Assembly: GCF_014641075.1 (NCBI RefSeq)
Contig: NZ_BMHP01000005.1
Span: forward strand, 62,001-126,000
DNA: 64,000 nt
Source of the DNA: Paenibacillus nasutitermitis
GTDB lineage: Bacteria > Bacillota > Bacilli > Paenibacillales > Paenibacillaceae
Direction of reading: 5' to 3'
In this document: positions 50,789 to 59,619 of the stretch, piece after piece
How positions within the stretch are numbered: the first letter of the stretch is position 1
How the letters are laid out: the number at the start of each line of letters is the position of its first letter
Made by a program: the position numbers and the translations under genes
The notes under the pieces: model-generated
What the model was told of the DNA's origin: nothing
The model's input: only the letters and a program-made list of their open reading frames with translations
The model's database searches: none

Positions 50789-51700
50789 CTATACCGGATG
50801 CTGCTCCTCCCTTATACGATCGAGCACCTCCAAATAAAACACCTGCATGAACTTTTTAATATTGACTTTTCCTTTGTCCGGCTTCAGGCTTTCATCCATC
50901 TCTTTCATTTTCAGACGCACGTCCTGGAAGTCAAAATAAAGCGGTGCATAATGCTCAAATTTGGGATTGCTGAAATCCGTTAGGCCTATGCTGGCAAGGT
51001 TGCTCAGAGCCCCCATCACCGTACGCCGGATCCGCTGCTCCACGGCTTTGCTTTCTTTCTCGATATCAGTGCCCATCCCTTTATTGGCCTGGGCCGCGAC
51101 TTCGTACAGCTCTTTTAGAGGAGGAAGAGACTCCGGATGCCGGGAATGAACCAGATGCTCCATAATCTCCGCAATATCCCTGCTCCCGCCTTCACCGATA
51201 ATGCCTAATTCCATCAAAATGGATTGAATAATTTCCCGGTTCGTCCTTTTCTTGAAGCTGCCGGCCAGCTCCGGATTCAGATTATTCAATTTTGACAGGG
51301 AAGCCTTGATTTCGCCCAGATAACAGCAGATTCTCCACTGCTCGTGCACTCTGGACAATACGGCTTCCACTTCCACCCTGTTGATAGGCTTCTGGATATA
51401 AAACTCGATGCCTGCCAGGTATGCCTTTCCAATCATTTCCTTATTTTCGATTTGCGAGATCATCACATATTTGCCCCCAAAGCCTTGCCGCTTCAAGTGG
51501 TAAATCGTTTCAATGCCATCCTGGTCCGGCATCAGCAGGTCGATCAATACGACATCCGGTTTGGCAATCAGGATGCCCTGCTCGCCAGTGGTGCCATTTC
51601 CCGCCATGACCACGACCTCGCCAAGACCGCTTTTTTCAATGATGAATTGGAGCATCAGACGGCTCGCGGAATCATCATCGACAATGCCAAATGAGAGCAT
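50789..51700 (-). CDS. GlnL (YcbB)-like response regulator
   Basis: Receiver domain (1-120) with acidic VDDDSA, phospho-acceptor Asp in DVVLIDLLMPDQDG near 54, and Lys in YIQKPINR. A roughly 170-residue YcbB-type output domain follows (NREIIQSILMELGIIGEGGSRDI, AVEQRIRRTVMGALSNLASIGLTDFSNPKFEHYAPLYFDF). In Bacillus subtilis GlnK-GlnL responds to glutamine. Here the gene follows its kinase by nine bases at the end of a glutamine-type transporter operon, which supports the same role. Confidence 0.88.
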   Translation of the reverse strand: MLSFGIVDDDSASRLMLQFIIEKSGLGEVVVMAGNGTTGEQGILIAKPDVVLIDLLMPDQDGIETIYHLKRQGFGGKYVMISQIENKEMIGKAYLAGIEFYIQKPINRVEVEAVLSRVHEQWRICCYLGEIKASLSKLNNLNPELAGSFKKRTNREIIQSILMELGIIGEGGSRDIAEIMEHLVHSRHPESLPPLKELYEVAAQANKGMGTDIEKESKAVEQRIRRTVMGALSNLASIGLTDFSNPKFEHYAPLYFDFQDVRLKMKEMDESLKPDKGKVNIKKFMQVFYLEVLDRIREEQHPV

Positions 51701-51709
51701 CCTGAATCC

Positions 51710-53002
51710 TCACACTCCTTTTTTCAACGAATCAGTCGAAAAAATCAGAATAAACGTGGTGTCCTCTGCCTGCTCCGATGGCTGCAAACGCAGCTTCCCG
51801 CCAAATGCCTGTACGATATCCCGGACGTGGGACAAGCCAATGCCCGTTGCCGCATATCCGGACTGGTTGAATTTCGTGGTGAAGCCGGGTTCAAAAATTA
51901 TTTCACGGTTCTGCTCGGCGATGCCCTCCCCCGTATCTGATACGGCAATTACCGTCTCCGCGTTCTCCTCATAGATCCGTATGCGCACCCGCCCCTCCTG
52001 ATCGATCGCCTCGATAGCATTGGATACCAGATTATTCAGCACGGTCAGCAGTAGGATATAATGGTCCGTTACATAATCGGTCCTGATCTCCCGTTCCATG
52101 CGGATATCCTTCCGGAGCATCTGACTGTAGCCGCTGTTGGAGCGGAATACGAAATCGGCGATTTCCGACAGGGACATTTCAGTTGTCGTTTTGCGGTCAA
52201 ACAGCTTTAAGAGGCCTGCCAATATTCGCTGGGAATCCTTCTTCACTTCATGAATCTGCTGGGTAATCTCCAGCATGGCGCGGCGTTCCTCCTGACTCCC
52301 GGTTTCCCCCAGCCTATCGTATAGATTGTGGCTTTTGGCTGTAATCCGCTCCAGTGTATCCATTGATTTTTTTAAATAAAACACTTCTCCATACAGACCG
52401 GAGCCGATATTCAGCATCTGCTCCATCCGTTTCTGCTGTTCGTTATGCACCACCCTCATCTGGTTGATCGTAATGCTGCTGTACAGTCCCACCACAAAAT
52501 AGCTGCGCAGGACGGCTGTAGCGCCCAGCAGCAGCCACTGGGCGGAGTACAGGTAAGGATAACCGAACAGGATACTGCGTGTTAGCAGCTCCAGCTCGTT
52601 CGATATAAATTCAATAACCGTAATAAAGCTGCCCAGAATCAGAGGATGAAATTCGGACAGCCTGGTCTGAATCCGGCCCATCCCCACAGCAAAAATCATG
52701 TAATAGAGACCGGCCGAGAAATGGCTGTGCAGACTGGCTGCAAAGGAGAACGAATCATCCACATACACCGCATCCATGATCATTCGAAAGCACAGCACCG
52801 TAATGCCTGTAACGACTCCCGTCAGCATATAAGGCAGCTGCCTCATGAGCAGGAGGCACAGCAGAAAAGCGCTGCTCCCAAGCCCAATCCGAAACAGTTC
52901 TCCGCTGAAAGGTGTAATCTTGAACTCCCCGGCAATCGCCGTTACAACGGCAACCAGAAGCATTTGAGCCCACTCCGCCTGATGGCGTTTTCGTTCCGGC
53001 AA
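51710..53002 (-). CDS. GlnK (YcbA)-like sensor histidine kinase
   Basis: Six or so hydrophobic segments in the first 190 residues are followed by a cytoplasmic kinase with a dimerisation helix (NIGSGLYGEVFYLKKSMDTL) and an ATPase domain (LNNLVSNAIEAIDQEG N-box, SDTGEGI, FTTKFNQSGYAATGIGLSHV). I choose the TTG at 53002, seven bases after GGGAGG; longer in-frame starts at 53020 and 53071 have no ribosome site and the longest overlaps the permease gene. It probably senses extracellular or imported glutamine together with the ABC system upstream. Confidence 0.85.
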   Translation of the reverse strand: MPERKRHQAEWAQMLLVAVVTAIAGEFKITPFSGELFRIGLGSSAFLLCLLLMRQLPYMLTGVVTGITVLCFRMIMDAVYVDDSFSFAASLHSHFSAGLYYMIFAVGMGRIQTRLSEFHPLILGSFITVIEFISNELELLTRSILFGYPYLYSAQWLLLGATAVLRSYFVVGLYSSITINQMRVVHNEQQKRMEQMLNIGSGLYGEVFYLKKSMDTLERITAKSHNLYDRLGETGSQEERRAMLEITQQIHEVKKDSQRILAGLLKLFDRKTTTEMSLSEIADFVFRSNSGYSQMLRKDIRMEREIRTDYVTDHYILLLTVLNNLVSNAIEAIDQEGRVRIRIYEENAETVIAVSDTGEGIAEQNREIIFEPGFTTKFNQSGYAATGIGLSHVRDIVQAFGGKLRLQPSEQAEDTTFILIFSTDSLKKGV

Positions 53003-53024
53003 TCGGTTTCCTCCCATCATCCGG

Positions 53025-53675
53025 TTATAACAGCCTGGATTCAAACCTTCTTGACAGCAGTGATAGGCCATAGTTTACCGTAAAATACAAGATTGCGGCA
53101 ACCAGCAGAACCGGGAAAACATAGTCATAGCTTTGACCGATGACGATTTTGGAATGATTCATCAGCTCCGGCAGCGAAATGATAACTGCAAGCGATGTAT
53201 CCTTCAGCAAGGAAATAAACTGACTGACAAGGGGAGGAACCATCCGCCGCAGCCCTTGCGGCAGGATAATATGCCACAGGGTGCGCATATAACTTAATCC
53301 AGAAGAACGAGCGGCTTCAATCTGCCCCTTATCAATGGATTTCAAGCCGCTGCGGACGATCTCCGATATCATGGCCCCTTCAAACAAGGTCAGAGCGACA
53401 ATCGCCGCGTTCACAACGCCGAGTTTGATCCCGATATCCGGCAGCGCAAAACGCGTAAAGAAAATAATGAGCAGAAGCGGCAGATTGCGGAGAATTTCCA
53501 CGATGATACCCAAAATGGGCGAAATAACCGGTATTTTAGTATAACGGACCGTTCCGACTATACAACCCAGCACAAAGCTTAGCACAATTGAAATAAAGGC
53601 AACCTTCAGCGTGACATAGAAGCCTTCGAGGATAAACTTCAGATTCTCTATGGCGAAAGCATTGGCAAAATCCAT
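53025..53675 (-). CDS. glnP: Amino-acid ABC importer permease (GlnP-like)
   Basis: A membrane subunit of about five helices with the polar amino-acid permease signature: LPLLLIIFFTRFALPDIGIK and the EAA-type loop GQIEAARSSGLSYMRTLWHIILPQGLRRMVPPL. It follows the partner permease by 15 bases and precedes the sensor kinase by 22. Substrate is glutamine or a related amino acid by operon context. Confidence 0.9.
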   Translation of the reverse strand: MDFANAFAIENLKFILEGFYVTLKVAFISIVLSFVLGCIVGTVRYTKIPVISPILGIIVEILRNLPLLLIIFFTRFALPDIGIKLGVVNAAIVALTLFEGAMISEIVRSGLKSIDKGQIEAARSSGLSYMRTLWHIILPQGLRRMVPPLVSQFISLLKDTSLAVIISLPELMNHSKIVIGQSYDYVFPVLLVAAILYFTVNYGLSLLSRRFESRLL

Positions 53676-53690
53676 CCGTTCCCTCTCCTT

Positions 53691-54341
53691 CTAGCCGCTG
53701 TGGGCCCATTTGCGTTCGAAGTGAAGTGCCATATAACTCAGAGGAAGCGTGAGGGCAAGATAGAACAGTGCAACAAAAATGTAGGTGTCAAAAGTGGCCA
53801 GCGTACTACTTGCCACCGAATCCGCAAAATACATGAGATCGAGCCCCGCAAAAACGCTGAGCACCGATGAATTTTTCACCAGATTGATAAACTGGTTGCT
53901 TAGCGGAGGGATTACGATTTTCACCGCTTGCGGAAGCACGACATACCGCATCGTTTGTACGTAAGTAAGCCCGGAGGCTTGCGCCGCCTCCGTCTGCCCC
54001 CTGGGAACGGACATGATGCCGGCCCGGATGACCTCAGCGATGAAGGAAGCCGTGTACAGGGTCAGCCCCAAGGTACCGCAGACAAATCCGGACAACGTAA
54101 TCCCCAGCGAAGGCAATCCGTAGAAAAAAATAAAAACAACCAGCAGCAGTGGGATATTCCGGATAAACTCCACATATACCGCCCCTGCCCACCGGAGCGG
54201 TTTGATAGAGGAGATCCGAAAGATGGCGATAATCGTTCCCAGAACAAAGCTCCCGATCAGGGCAATGATGCTGGAATAGATCGTATTCAGGAAACCTTCC
54301 AGATAAATGTCGAAATAATCGGTCAGGATGGAGAAGTTCAT
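53691..54341 (-). CDS. glnM: Amino-acid ABC importer permease (GlnM-like)
   Basis: 216 residues from ATG 54341, which has AGGAGG nine bases before it. RNIPLLLVVFIFFYGLPSLGI and GQTEAAQASGLTYVQTMRYVVLPQAVKIVIPPL mark the family, with the loop that engages GlnQ. It forms a heterodimer with the permease encoded next. Confidence 0.9.
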   Translation of the reverse strand: MNFSILTDYFDIYLEGFLNTIYSSIIALIGSFVLGTIIAIFRISSIKPLRWAGAVYVEFIRNIPLLLVVFIFFYGLPSLGITLSGFVCGTLGLTLYTASFIAEVIRAGIMSVPRGQTEAAQASGLTYVQTMRYVVLPQAVKIVIPPLSNQFINLVKNSSVLSVFAGLDLMYFADSVASSTLATFDTYIFVALFYLALTLPLSYMALHFERKWAHSG

Positions 54342-54420
54342 CCCCTGCAACCTCCTCGCCATTATGAGCGATCAGAAGAGGGCAGCCTCGGCCGCCCTCA
54401 CTTCTGTTGTCGATTTCACG

Positions 54421-55329
54421 TTAATCCGTTTTGGGTGCTTCACCTATCCATTGCGTATAAATTTTGTCGTATTCCCCGTTGGACTTCAGCGTCTTCAGCC
54501 CTTCGTTGACCGCGTCCACCAGTTCCGTTTCGCCTTTCTTGATGGCAATGCCATAAGGCTCATCGGTGAATGTATCTCCGACCACCTCGTAATTGCCGTC
54601 CTGAGCCACCATTCCATACAGAATGGCGTTATCCGTTGTCAGCGTGTCGCCTTGCCCTGCCTTGAGTGCGCTGAAAGCATCCTGATAGTTTTCGAACTCC
54701 AGCACGGTCGCATCCGGCGCTTTTTCTTTGATGTTATCGACTGATGTGGAGCCCTTCACCGCAAGCACCTTGGTGCCCTTGGTTATATCATCCAGACCTT
54801 TGATCGCGCTTCCTTTCTTTACGAGCAGGGACTGCCCTGCTTTAAAATAAACATCCGAGAAATCGACTTCCTTCTTCCGCTCATCCGTAATGGTCATTGT
54901 CGCAACGATCATGTCAATTTCGCCATTGTTGAGCATGGGCATCCGTGTTTTGGAGGTGACCTCCTTGAGCTCCACTTTGGCCGGATCACCCAGGATAATG
55001 TTAGCCAGCGCTTTCGCGATATCCACGTCAAAACCTTCCACTTCATCATTCATCGGATTTTTTAATCCGAACAGCTTCGTATCGAATTTAACGCCGACAA
55101 CCAGCTTATCCCTGCTTTTGATTTGGTCCAGCATACTGGAATTCGTCGAAGGTGGTTCCTCACCATTGCCCCCCGAATTCCCTTTACCGGCGGAGCTTGT
55201 ATTTCCACTTGCTCCACTGGCGCCGTTTCCGCCATTATTGCTTTCTTTCTGATCCCCGCAGCCGGCCAAGGCCAATACGGAAATCAGCACAAGCATCAAA
55301 CAGGCCGCCATCCATGTTTTCGTTTTCAT
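54421..55329 (-). CDS. glnH: Glutamine-type amino-acid-binding lipoprotein
   Basis: Lipoprotein signal with lipobox LAGC (Cys24) and a Gly/Ser/Asn-rich tether (30-65), then a type 2 periplasmic-binding fold: KLVVGVKFDTKLFGLKNP, VEGFDVDIAKALA, IVATMTITDERKKEVDFSDVYF, LAVKGSTSVDNI and YGIAIKKG. Length and motifs fit GlnH/PEB1-type proteins (Glu/Gln/Asp). AAGGAGAGG precedes ATG; 23 bases after glnQ. Confidence 0.9.
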   Translation of the reverse strand: MKTKTWMAACLMLVLISVLALAGCGDQKESNNGGNGASGASGNTSSAGKGNSGGNGEEPPSTNSSMLDQIKSRDKLVVGVKFDTKLFGLKNPMNDEVEGFDVDIAKALANIILGDPAKVELKEVTSKTRMPMLNNGEIDMIVATMTITDERKKEVDFSDVYFKAGQSLLVKKGSAIKGLDDITKGTKVLAVKGSTSVDNIKEKAPDATVLEFENYQDAFSALKAGQGDTLTTDNAILYGMVAQDGNYEVVGDTFTDEPYGIAIKKGETELVDAVNEGLKTLKSNGEYDKIYTQWIGEAPKTD

Positions 55330-55352
55330 TTCATATCCTCTCCTTTTGCTTA

Positions 55353-56081
55353 TTAATGTCGCAGGACCCGCTTGAGAAACAGACGCGCCCTCTCTTCGCG
55401 CGGCTCCGTGAAGAACGCTTCCGGTTCGGACTCTTCAATGATTTGACCCTTATCCATAAACACAATCCGGTCCGCCACCTCCCGGGCAAATCCCATTTCA
55501 TGGGTAACGACGACCATGGTCATCCCCTCATCCGCCAAAGCTTTCATGACATCAAGCACCTCTCCAACCATTTCGGGGTCAAGCGCAGAGGTCGGCTCGT
55601 CAAACAGCATAATTTCCGGCTTCATGGCAAGTCCTCTGGCAATCGCCACACGCTGCTGCTGTCCACCCGAGAGCTGCGAGGGATACTGCTGGGCTTTCTC
55701 CTGAATGCCGACTTTGTCCAAATAATACAATGCAGTCTTCTCCGCCTCCTGTCTCGAAAGGCCGAGCACTTTGATCGGAGCCAGTGTAATATTGTCGATT
55801 ACTTTCTTGTGGGGATACAAATTGAAATGCTGGAACACCATTCCGATATTACGTCTGAGCTTGTTAAAATCCGTTTTTTTGTCATGGACGGGAACATCAT
55901 TCACAATCAGCTCGCCGCTTTTAAGCGCTTCCAAACGATTGATGCACCGCAGAAGCGTACTTTTGCCCGAACCGGACGGCCCCACCACGACTACCACTTC
56001 ACCTTGTTCAATCTGCAAATTGATATTATTCAGCACATGAAAATCGCCATAATACTTTTCAACCTGACGAAATGAAATCAA
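55353..56081 (-). CDS. glnQ: Amino-acid ABC importer ATPase
   Basis: 242-residue ATPase, first gene of the operon. Walker A GPSGSGKST (about 36), Q-loop GMVFQHFNLYPH, signature LSGGQQQR, Walker B IMLFDEPTSALD, H-loop VVTHEM. TTG start after GGGGAGGG. Motif spacing is that of GlnQ/HisP-type polar amino-acid ATPases. Confidence 0.93.
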   Translation of the reverse strand: MISFRQVEKYYGDFHVLNNINLQIEQGEVVVVVGPSGSGKSTLLRCINRLEALKSGELIVNDVPVHDKKTDFNKLRRNIGMVFQHFNLYPHKKVIDNITLAPIKVLGLSRQEAEKTALYYLDKVGIQEKAQQYPSQLSGGQQQRVAIARGLAMKPEIMLFDEPTSALDPEMVGEVLDVMKALADEGMTMVVVTHEMGFAREVADRIVFMDKGQIIEESEPEAFFTEPREERARLFLKRVLRH

Positions 56082-56158
56082 TGGACCCTCCCCTTCTGAG
56101 ATAGGATGCTTACCCGTTTGATCATGATCATTCCTCTTCTTTTCTTCCGTTAGATGCG

Positions 56159-56175
56159 TGTAAGAAAATATAACG
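56159..56175. promoter_or_regulatory. GlnR/TnrA-type nitrogen-control box upstream of glnQ
   Basis: TGTAAGAAAATATAACG matches the consensus TGTNANAWWWTMTNACA at every defined position but the last. It lies about 80 bases before the glnQ start codon. This fits nitrogen-source control of a glutamine importer. Confidence 0.55.
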
Positions 56176-56468
56176 CATGTTTTATTGTGAACCCTAACTT
56201 ACGCAAACCTATACAATCCGACGCGGAAACAGCAAACTATTTTTATCATTCATTCTTTTTTTGTGACAATCAGCCCTATATGAGAGGCTTTTCTCCAAAA
56301 TAAGTTCCAACAGGTCCGTTACTTGCCCCGGAATGTTGAGACAAATGCCGACGGTATTGTACGCGTTTAACGGAGCTGCAGCATTGGGCCAACAGGTAAT
56401 ATTTATCATTCCAGAAGAATCGGCATCGCCACCTTTGTGTATAGCGAAAACTTATACTTTCTTACATT

Positions 56469-56494
56469 AAAAAAAACCCGGACGAGTGTCCGGG
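56469..56494 (-). terminator. Terminator of the parM-parR-like operon
   Basis: CCCGGAC (56477-56483) and GTCCGGG (56488-56494) around GAGT; eight A residues at 56469-56476 make a T-run on the minus strand. The iterons lie between this and the ParR-like gene. Confidence 0.88.
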
Positions 56495-56558
56495 CTTGCT
56501 CCCCATGCTAGGTATGAACCAATCATTCTATGATTTGCAGTACATTCTGCCGAGAAAT

Positions 56559-56598
56559 ACTCGGAGTCACTTAGTAACACTAAGCACCACTCAGTATC
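56559..56598. repeat. Four contiguous 10-bp iterons, candidate ParR-binding centromere
   Basis: ACTCGGAGTC, ACTTAGTAAC, ACTAAGCACC and ACTCAGTATC follow each other without spacers (consensus ACTNAGYANC; ACT, position-6 G and final C invariant). A weaker fifth unit may precede at 56549. A further copy, ACTTAGTAACAC, lies inverted at 56711-56722. One-helical-turn spacing suits cooperative binding of a ParR-type adaptor. Confidence 0.6.
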
Positions 56599-56759
56599 AT
56601 CAATTGAAAGAAAAAAATAAAAAATTTCGTTTATTATAGCCTGGGAAATAATATTTTTTAAATAAATATGAAGAAAAGGATCGATTTCGCTGTTTTCACA
56701 GGCAAAAAAGGTGTTACTAAGTATTTCTTTATGATTCTTAGCAGTGCTTATATTCGCTT

Positions 56760-57146
56760 TTATGTCCAGGACTCGATATCCTCATCGTCAAATTCGTCCT
56801 CGGCAGCTGGTTCCGATTCCTCTTGTTCAGGCTGCATCGAAGCTGCAAGACCTTCCAAGTCGAGAGACGCGGCAGCCACTTCTTCATTGGCTTTCGATCC
56901 GGCACCGATTGCTGCCGAAGACGTCATCAGGCCGGCTGCTGCCCCCGATGCATTCCATGTGCTGCGCTCGGTTGGAATGAAGGCTTGAAGATTGCGGACA
57001 CCGTTCTGGCCAATTTCATTTTCGATCAAGTAACGGAGCGAGTCCATTAAATTCGTTTGCGAATTGATCCACTGCATGATCGCGGGATCCTCCGACTTTT
57101 TGGTCTTCAAACTGATATTGTCTCCGGGCATCTTTGTTTTTTTCAC
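56760..57146 (-). CDS. ParR-like adaptor of an actin-type segregation system
   Basis: About 128 residues, from GTG 57146 eight bases after AGAAGG (GTG 57155 or ATG 57131 also possible). The basic N-terminal third, KKSEDPAIMQWINSQTNLMDSLRYLIENEI, has the look of the ribbon-helix-helix and helical segment of ParR/Alp7R-type proteins. The C-terminal third is very acidic (EQEESEPAAEDEFDDEDIESW), the usual place for the actin-binding tail. It follows the ParM-like gene by about 53 bases. Assignment rests on gene position and pattern rather than strong motifs. Confidence 0.65.
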   Translation of the reverse strand: MKKTKMPGDNISLKTKKSEDPAIMQWINSQTNLMDSLRYLIENEIGQNGVRNLQAFIPTERSTWNASGAAAGLMTSSAAIGAGSKANEEVAAASLDLEGLAASMQPEQEESEPAAEDEFDDEDIESWT

Positions 57147-57199
57147 GGCTTCCACCTTCTTCGCGTCCTTGGATAATTACATCGAGCTTCAGATGCCCC

Positions 57200-58396
57200 T
57201 TAGACTGGCTGCACCGCTTTATTCTTAAGTGCTTCGTAAATTTTCCCCCGCACAAAAGCATCCAGTCCAAGCGCATTCATCTGGACCGCGTAATCCGCCG
57301 GAATATAGAGAAGCTTCATTTCCCGTTCCTTGCAGAGCTCATCCAGAAGCGGCTGAAGCATGGAGCGCATCAGAATGCTGCCTCCGCCATATACGCAGAT
57401 CAGATCGATTTCATTCCGCGTTTTGGTGAGCTGGCGTTTGACGTTCTGCACAATCTGCTTGACCTGGCTCTCCAGCGGTCTCTTGAGCGTCTTGATGGCA
57501 CGCGCATGGAATTTGTGCTTGGGATTCTTCAGCACATCGCTGAAGAATTGCCGCGGGCTGTCCGTCAGATGAATCAGCCTGTTGAACTCATCAAGCGCTT
57601 CTTCGATGGCATAGCCTGCCCCGTGGTGGGTCCCATAGACAAATTGACGCAGAAACTTGTTGCCTTCGGTGATTGGGTATTCCGTAGATCCGTCGCCGAT
57701 ATCCACATGAAGGATCCGCTTGTCCTTGAAGTAGCTGCCGTTAAACTTCTTCTCAATATCATAGGCTTCAATAAAGGACTGGAAGATGTCGCCTTCCCGC
57801 CAGTTGCCCTCGGAATCCTTCTGCAGGGCAAAGATTACTGGAGTTGCTTCCGGAACCACTTTGGCGAAAGGGAACACGATTTTCACGCCCACCCGCTGCA
57901 TGCCCAGGTGGACCGTCACGTTATGGGAGCCTGTGGTGAAGCGTTTTTCGAATTTCAGAGAGGTCTCGTCCGTATGCTGCGTAACCGGAAGTGCGGTTGC
58001 CATATCCGCTTCAACTTCAATCGTGTCGGGTATCTTCTTCTCTTCCTCATACGCCTTCTGGACCGCCATAGCCGCAATTTGCGCAAGCGTGTTGATGATT
58101 GGGAGATCCATGTCACTTTTCAGATCAATGCCAATCTGCAGATTATCCAGAATCTCTCCGCTCTCCAGGGCGAATTTTCCAACATAATACATGCCTGGGC
58201 GGGCTGCCGGGGAATCAATCGTAACGACCAGCTGTTCTTGTAAATTCTTGATGAAGCTCTCCGGTGACTGCTCTTCGCTCCAAGGGAGCTCGTCCACCGT
58301 ACAATTCACATTCGGCTGCTGGACCAATTTCCCGTCAATAATCAGGTCATGCTCGCTGTTTCCATTATCGTTACCCACAAAAAAATGGAATTTCAT
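57200..58396 (-). CDS. ParM/StbA-family actin-like ATPase
   Basis: A 398-residue bacterial actin with phosphate-1 loop GNDNGNSEHDLIIDG (8-22), phosphate-2 LHVDIGDGSTEYP (about 229) and adenosine motif VYGGGSILMRSMLQPLL (about 352). Length is nearer to Alp7A-type actins than to R1 ParM (about 320). Such proteins polymerise to push or position DNA bound by the ParR partner. It is paired with a ParR-like gene and iterons, but sits among chromosomal metabolic genes with no replication gene in view. AGGAGG precedes ATG. Confidence 0.88.
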   Translation of the reverse strand: MKFHFFVGNDNGNSEHDLIIDGKLVQQPNVNCTVDELPWSEEQSPESFIKNLQEQLVVTIDSPAARPGMYYVGKFALESGEILDNLQIGIDLKSDMDLPIINTLAQIAAMAVQKAYEEEKKIPDTIEVEADMATALPVTQHTDETSLKFEKRFTTGSHNVTVHLGMQRVGVKIVFPFAKVVPEATPVIFALQKDSEGNWREGDIFQSFIEAYDIEKKFNGSYFKDKRILHVDIGDGSTEYPITEGNKFLRQFVYGTHHGAGYAIEEALDEFNRLIHLTDSPRQFFSDVLKNPKHKFHARAIKTLKRPLESQVKQIVQNVKRQLTKTRNEIDLICVYGGGSILMRSMLQPLLDELCKEREMKLLYIPADYAVQMNALGLDAFVRGKIYEALKNKAVQPV

Positions 58397-58753
58397 AAGA
58401 AACCTACCTCCTATTAATCTAACAATTGTTAAAAAATGTTCCTAGTATTACTTTGCCATACAAGGTGATATTTGCACAACCCGCTATGGTCCCAATAACC
58501 ATGTTAAATTTTTCTCAGGAAGGGTCGAAATTTGTTTTTTCCACGCAAATGCTGGATATTTGCGTCTTTTCTTTTAAGAATATACAAAAAGTAAGTAGGG
58601 TACTAAAAAGTGTGTACTTGTTAAAAGAAACCCGTTGTTTCATACTTAAATAAGGGCTGTTCTGCTCGCGTTTGTTCGAATGGAAATACATGGCGGTCTG
58701 GTTACATGGGCAAGCTGATGCATAGATCCAAATGATAATCGGGAGTGATGGAT
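58397..58753. other. Promoter region of the parM-like operon and spacer to the SDR gene
   Basis: It contains a perfect 12-bp palindrome TAACAATTGTTA (58420-58431), 24 bases upstream of the ParM-like ATG, and an inverted repeat ACGCAAAT/ATTTGCGT with a seven-base loop at about 58543-58565. Either may be an autoregulatory operator. The region is A+T-rich; no gene recognised. Confidence 0.5.
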
Positions 58754-59473
58754 ATGGAATTAAAGAATAAAGCAGCTATTATAACAGGTGCCGGCAAAGG
58801 CATTGGCAAAGCTACAGCTGTCACTCTGGCCCAAGAAGGCGTAAATCTGGGTCTAATCGCCAGAAACAGGGATGACCTCAAGGCTCTTCAGTCGGAATTA
58901 AGCGGCACCTACGGTGTCAATGTCTATTTTGCCTCCGCTGATATAAGCGAGAAACCAGCCGTAGACGAAGCCATCCGCACCCTGACCGCCAGTCTCGGCG
59001 GTGTCGATATATTGATCAACAATGCGGGATTTGGCCAGTTCGGAACCATTATCGATATGGAGCCGGAACTGTGGGAACGGATTATTCAAACCAATCTTAT
59101 GGGAACTTATTATGTGACTCGCGCGGTCCTGCCCGTACTGCTGGAACAAGGCAGCGGCAGCATAATCAATATTTCTTCAACAGCCGGCGAACGCGGCTTT
59201 GCAACCGGCTCCGCATATTGTGCCTCCAAATTCGCCATTATGGGCTTTACCGAATCGCTTATGCAGGAAGTCCGCAAACTCAATATCCGTGTTACCGCGC
59301 TTACTCCGAGCACCGTAAATACGGAGCTGGCGGTGAAGGCCGGGCTTCCAATCGGCGACGAGGATAGGATGATGCAGCCGGAGGATGTGGCGGAATTGAT
59401 TTTGGCGACGCTTAAGCTTCCCGATCGGGTCCTGCTGAAAACAGCCGGGATCTGGACGACCAATCCCCAATAA
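58754..59473 (+). CDS. Short-chain dehydrogenase/reductase (3-ketoacyl-reductase-like)
   Basis: Classical SDR with NAD(P) loop TGAGKGIG (11-18), NNAG (89-92), catalytic Ser near 142, Tyr155 and Lys159 in SAYCASK. ATG 58754 lies six bases after GGGAGTG; two nearer-upstream start codons overlap that site. It stands alone; the monooxygenase gene begins 146 bases later. Substrate not predictable. Confidence 0.9.
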   Translation: MELKNKAAIITGAGKGIGKATAVTLAQEGVNLGLIARNRDDLKALQSELSGTYGVNVYFASADISEKPAVDEAIRTLTASLGGVDILINNAGFGQFGTIIDMEPELWERIIQTNLMGTYYVTRAVLPVLLEQGSGSIINISSTAGERGFATGSAYCASKFAIMGFTESLMQEVRKLNIRVTALTPSTVNTELAVKAGLPIGDEDRMMQPEDVAELILATLKLPDRVLLKTAGIWTTNPQ

Positions 59474-59619
59474 CTTACCGTTTGCACACCCTGTCCCTGA
59501 TACAAGGCATCGGGGTTACGGGAAGAAACTAACTTTATTTCCAGAAGACGGCGCAGCCGTTTCTTCTTGTACCGGAGGGTCTTCCCCTCCCCTTAGCCTA
59601 TCTGAAGGAGGAATGAGCC

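Larger units (their letters stand above)
56082..56758. other. Spacer with glnQ upstream region, a terminator and ParR-site-like iterons
   Basis: From left: glnQ upstream region with a GlnR/TnrA-like box (56159-56175); a minus-oriented terminator (56469-56494) for the parM-parR transcript; the 10-bp iterons (56559-56598); a very A+T-rich stretch (56600-56670); and an inverted copy of one iteron (56711-56722). Short frames here (for example 56209-56409) have no recognisable product. Confidence 0.55.

Noticed and set aside
56209..56409. 66-codon minus-strand frame upstream of glnQ
   Set aside because: Lies in the spacer, no start-proximal ribosome site, no family resemblance, and not conserved in style with neighbours.
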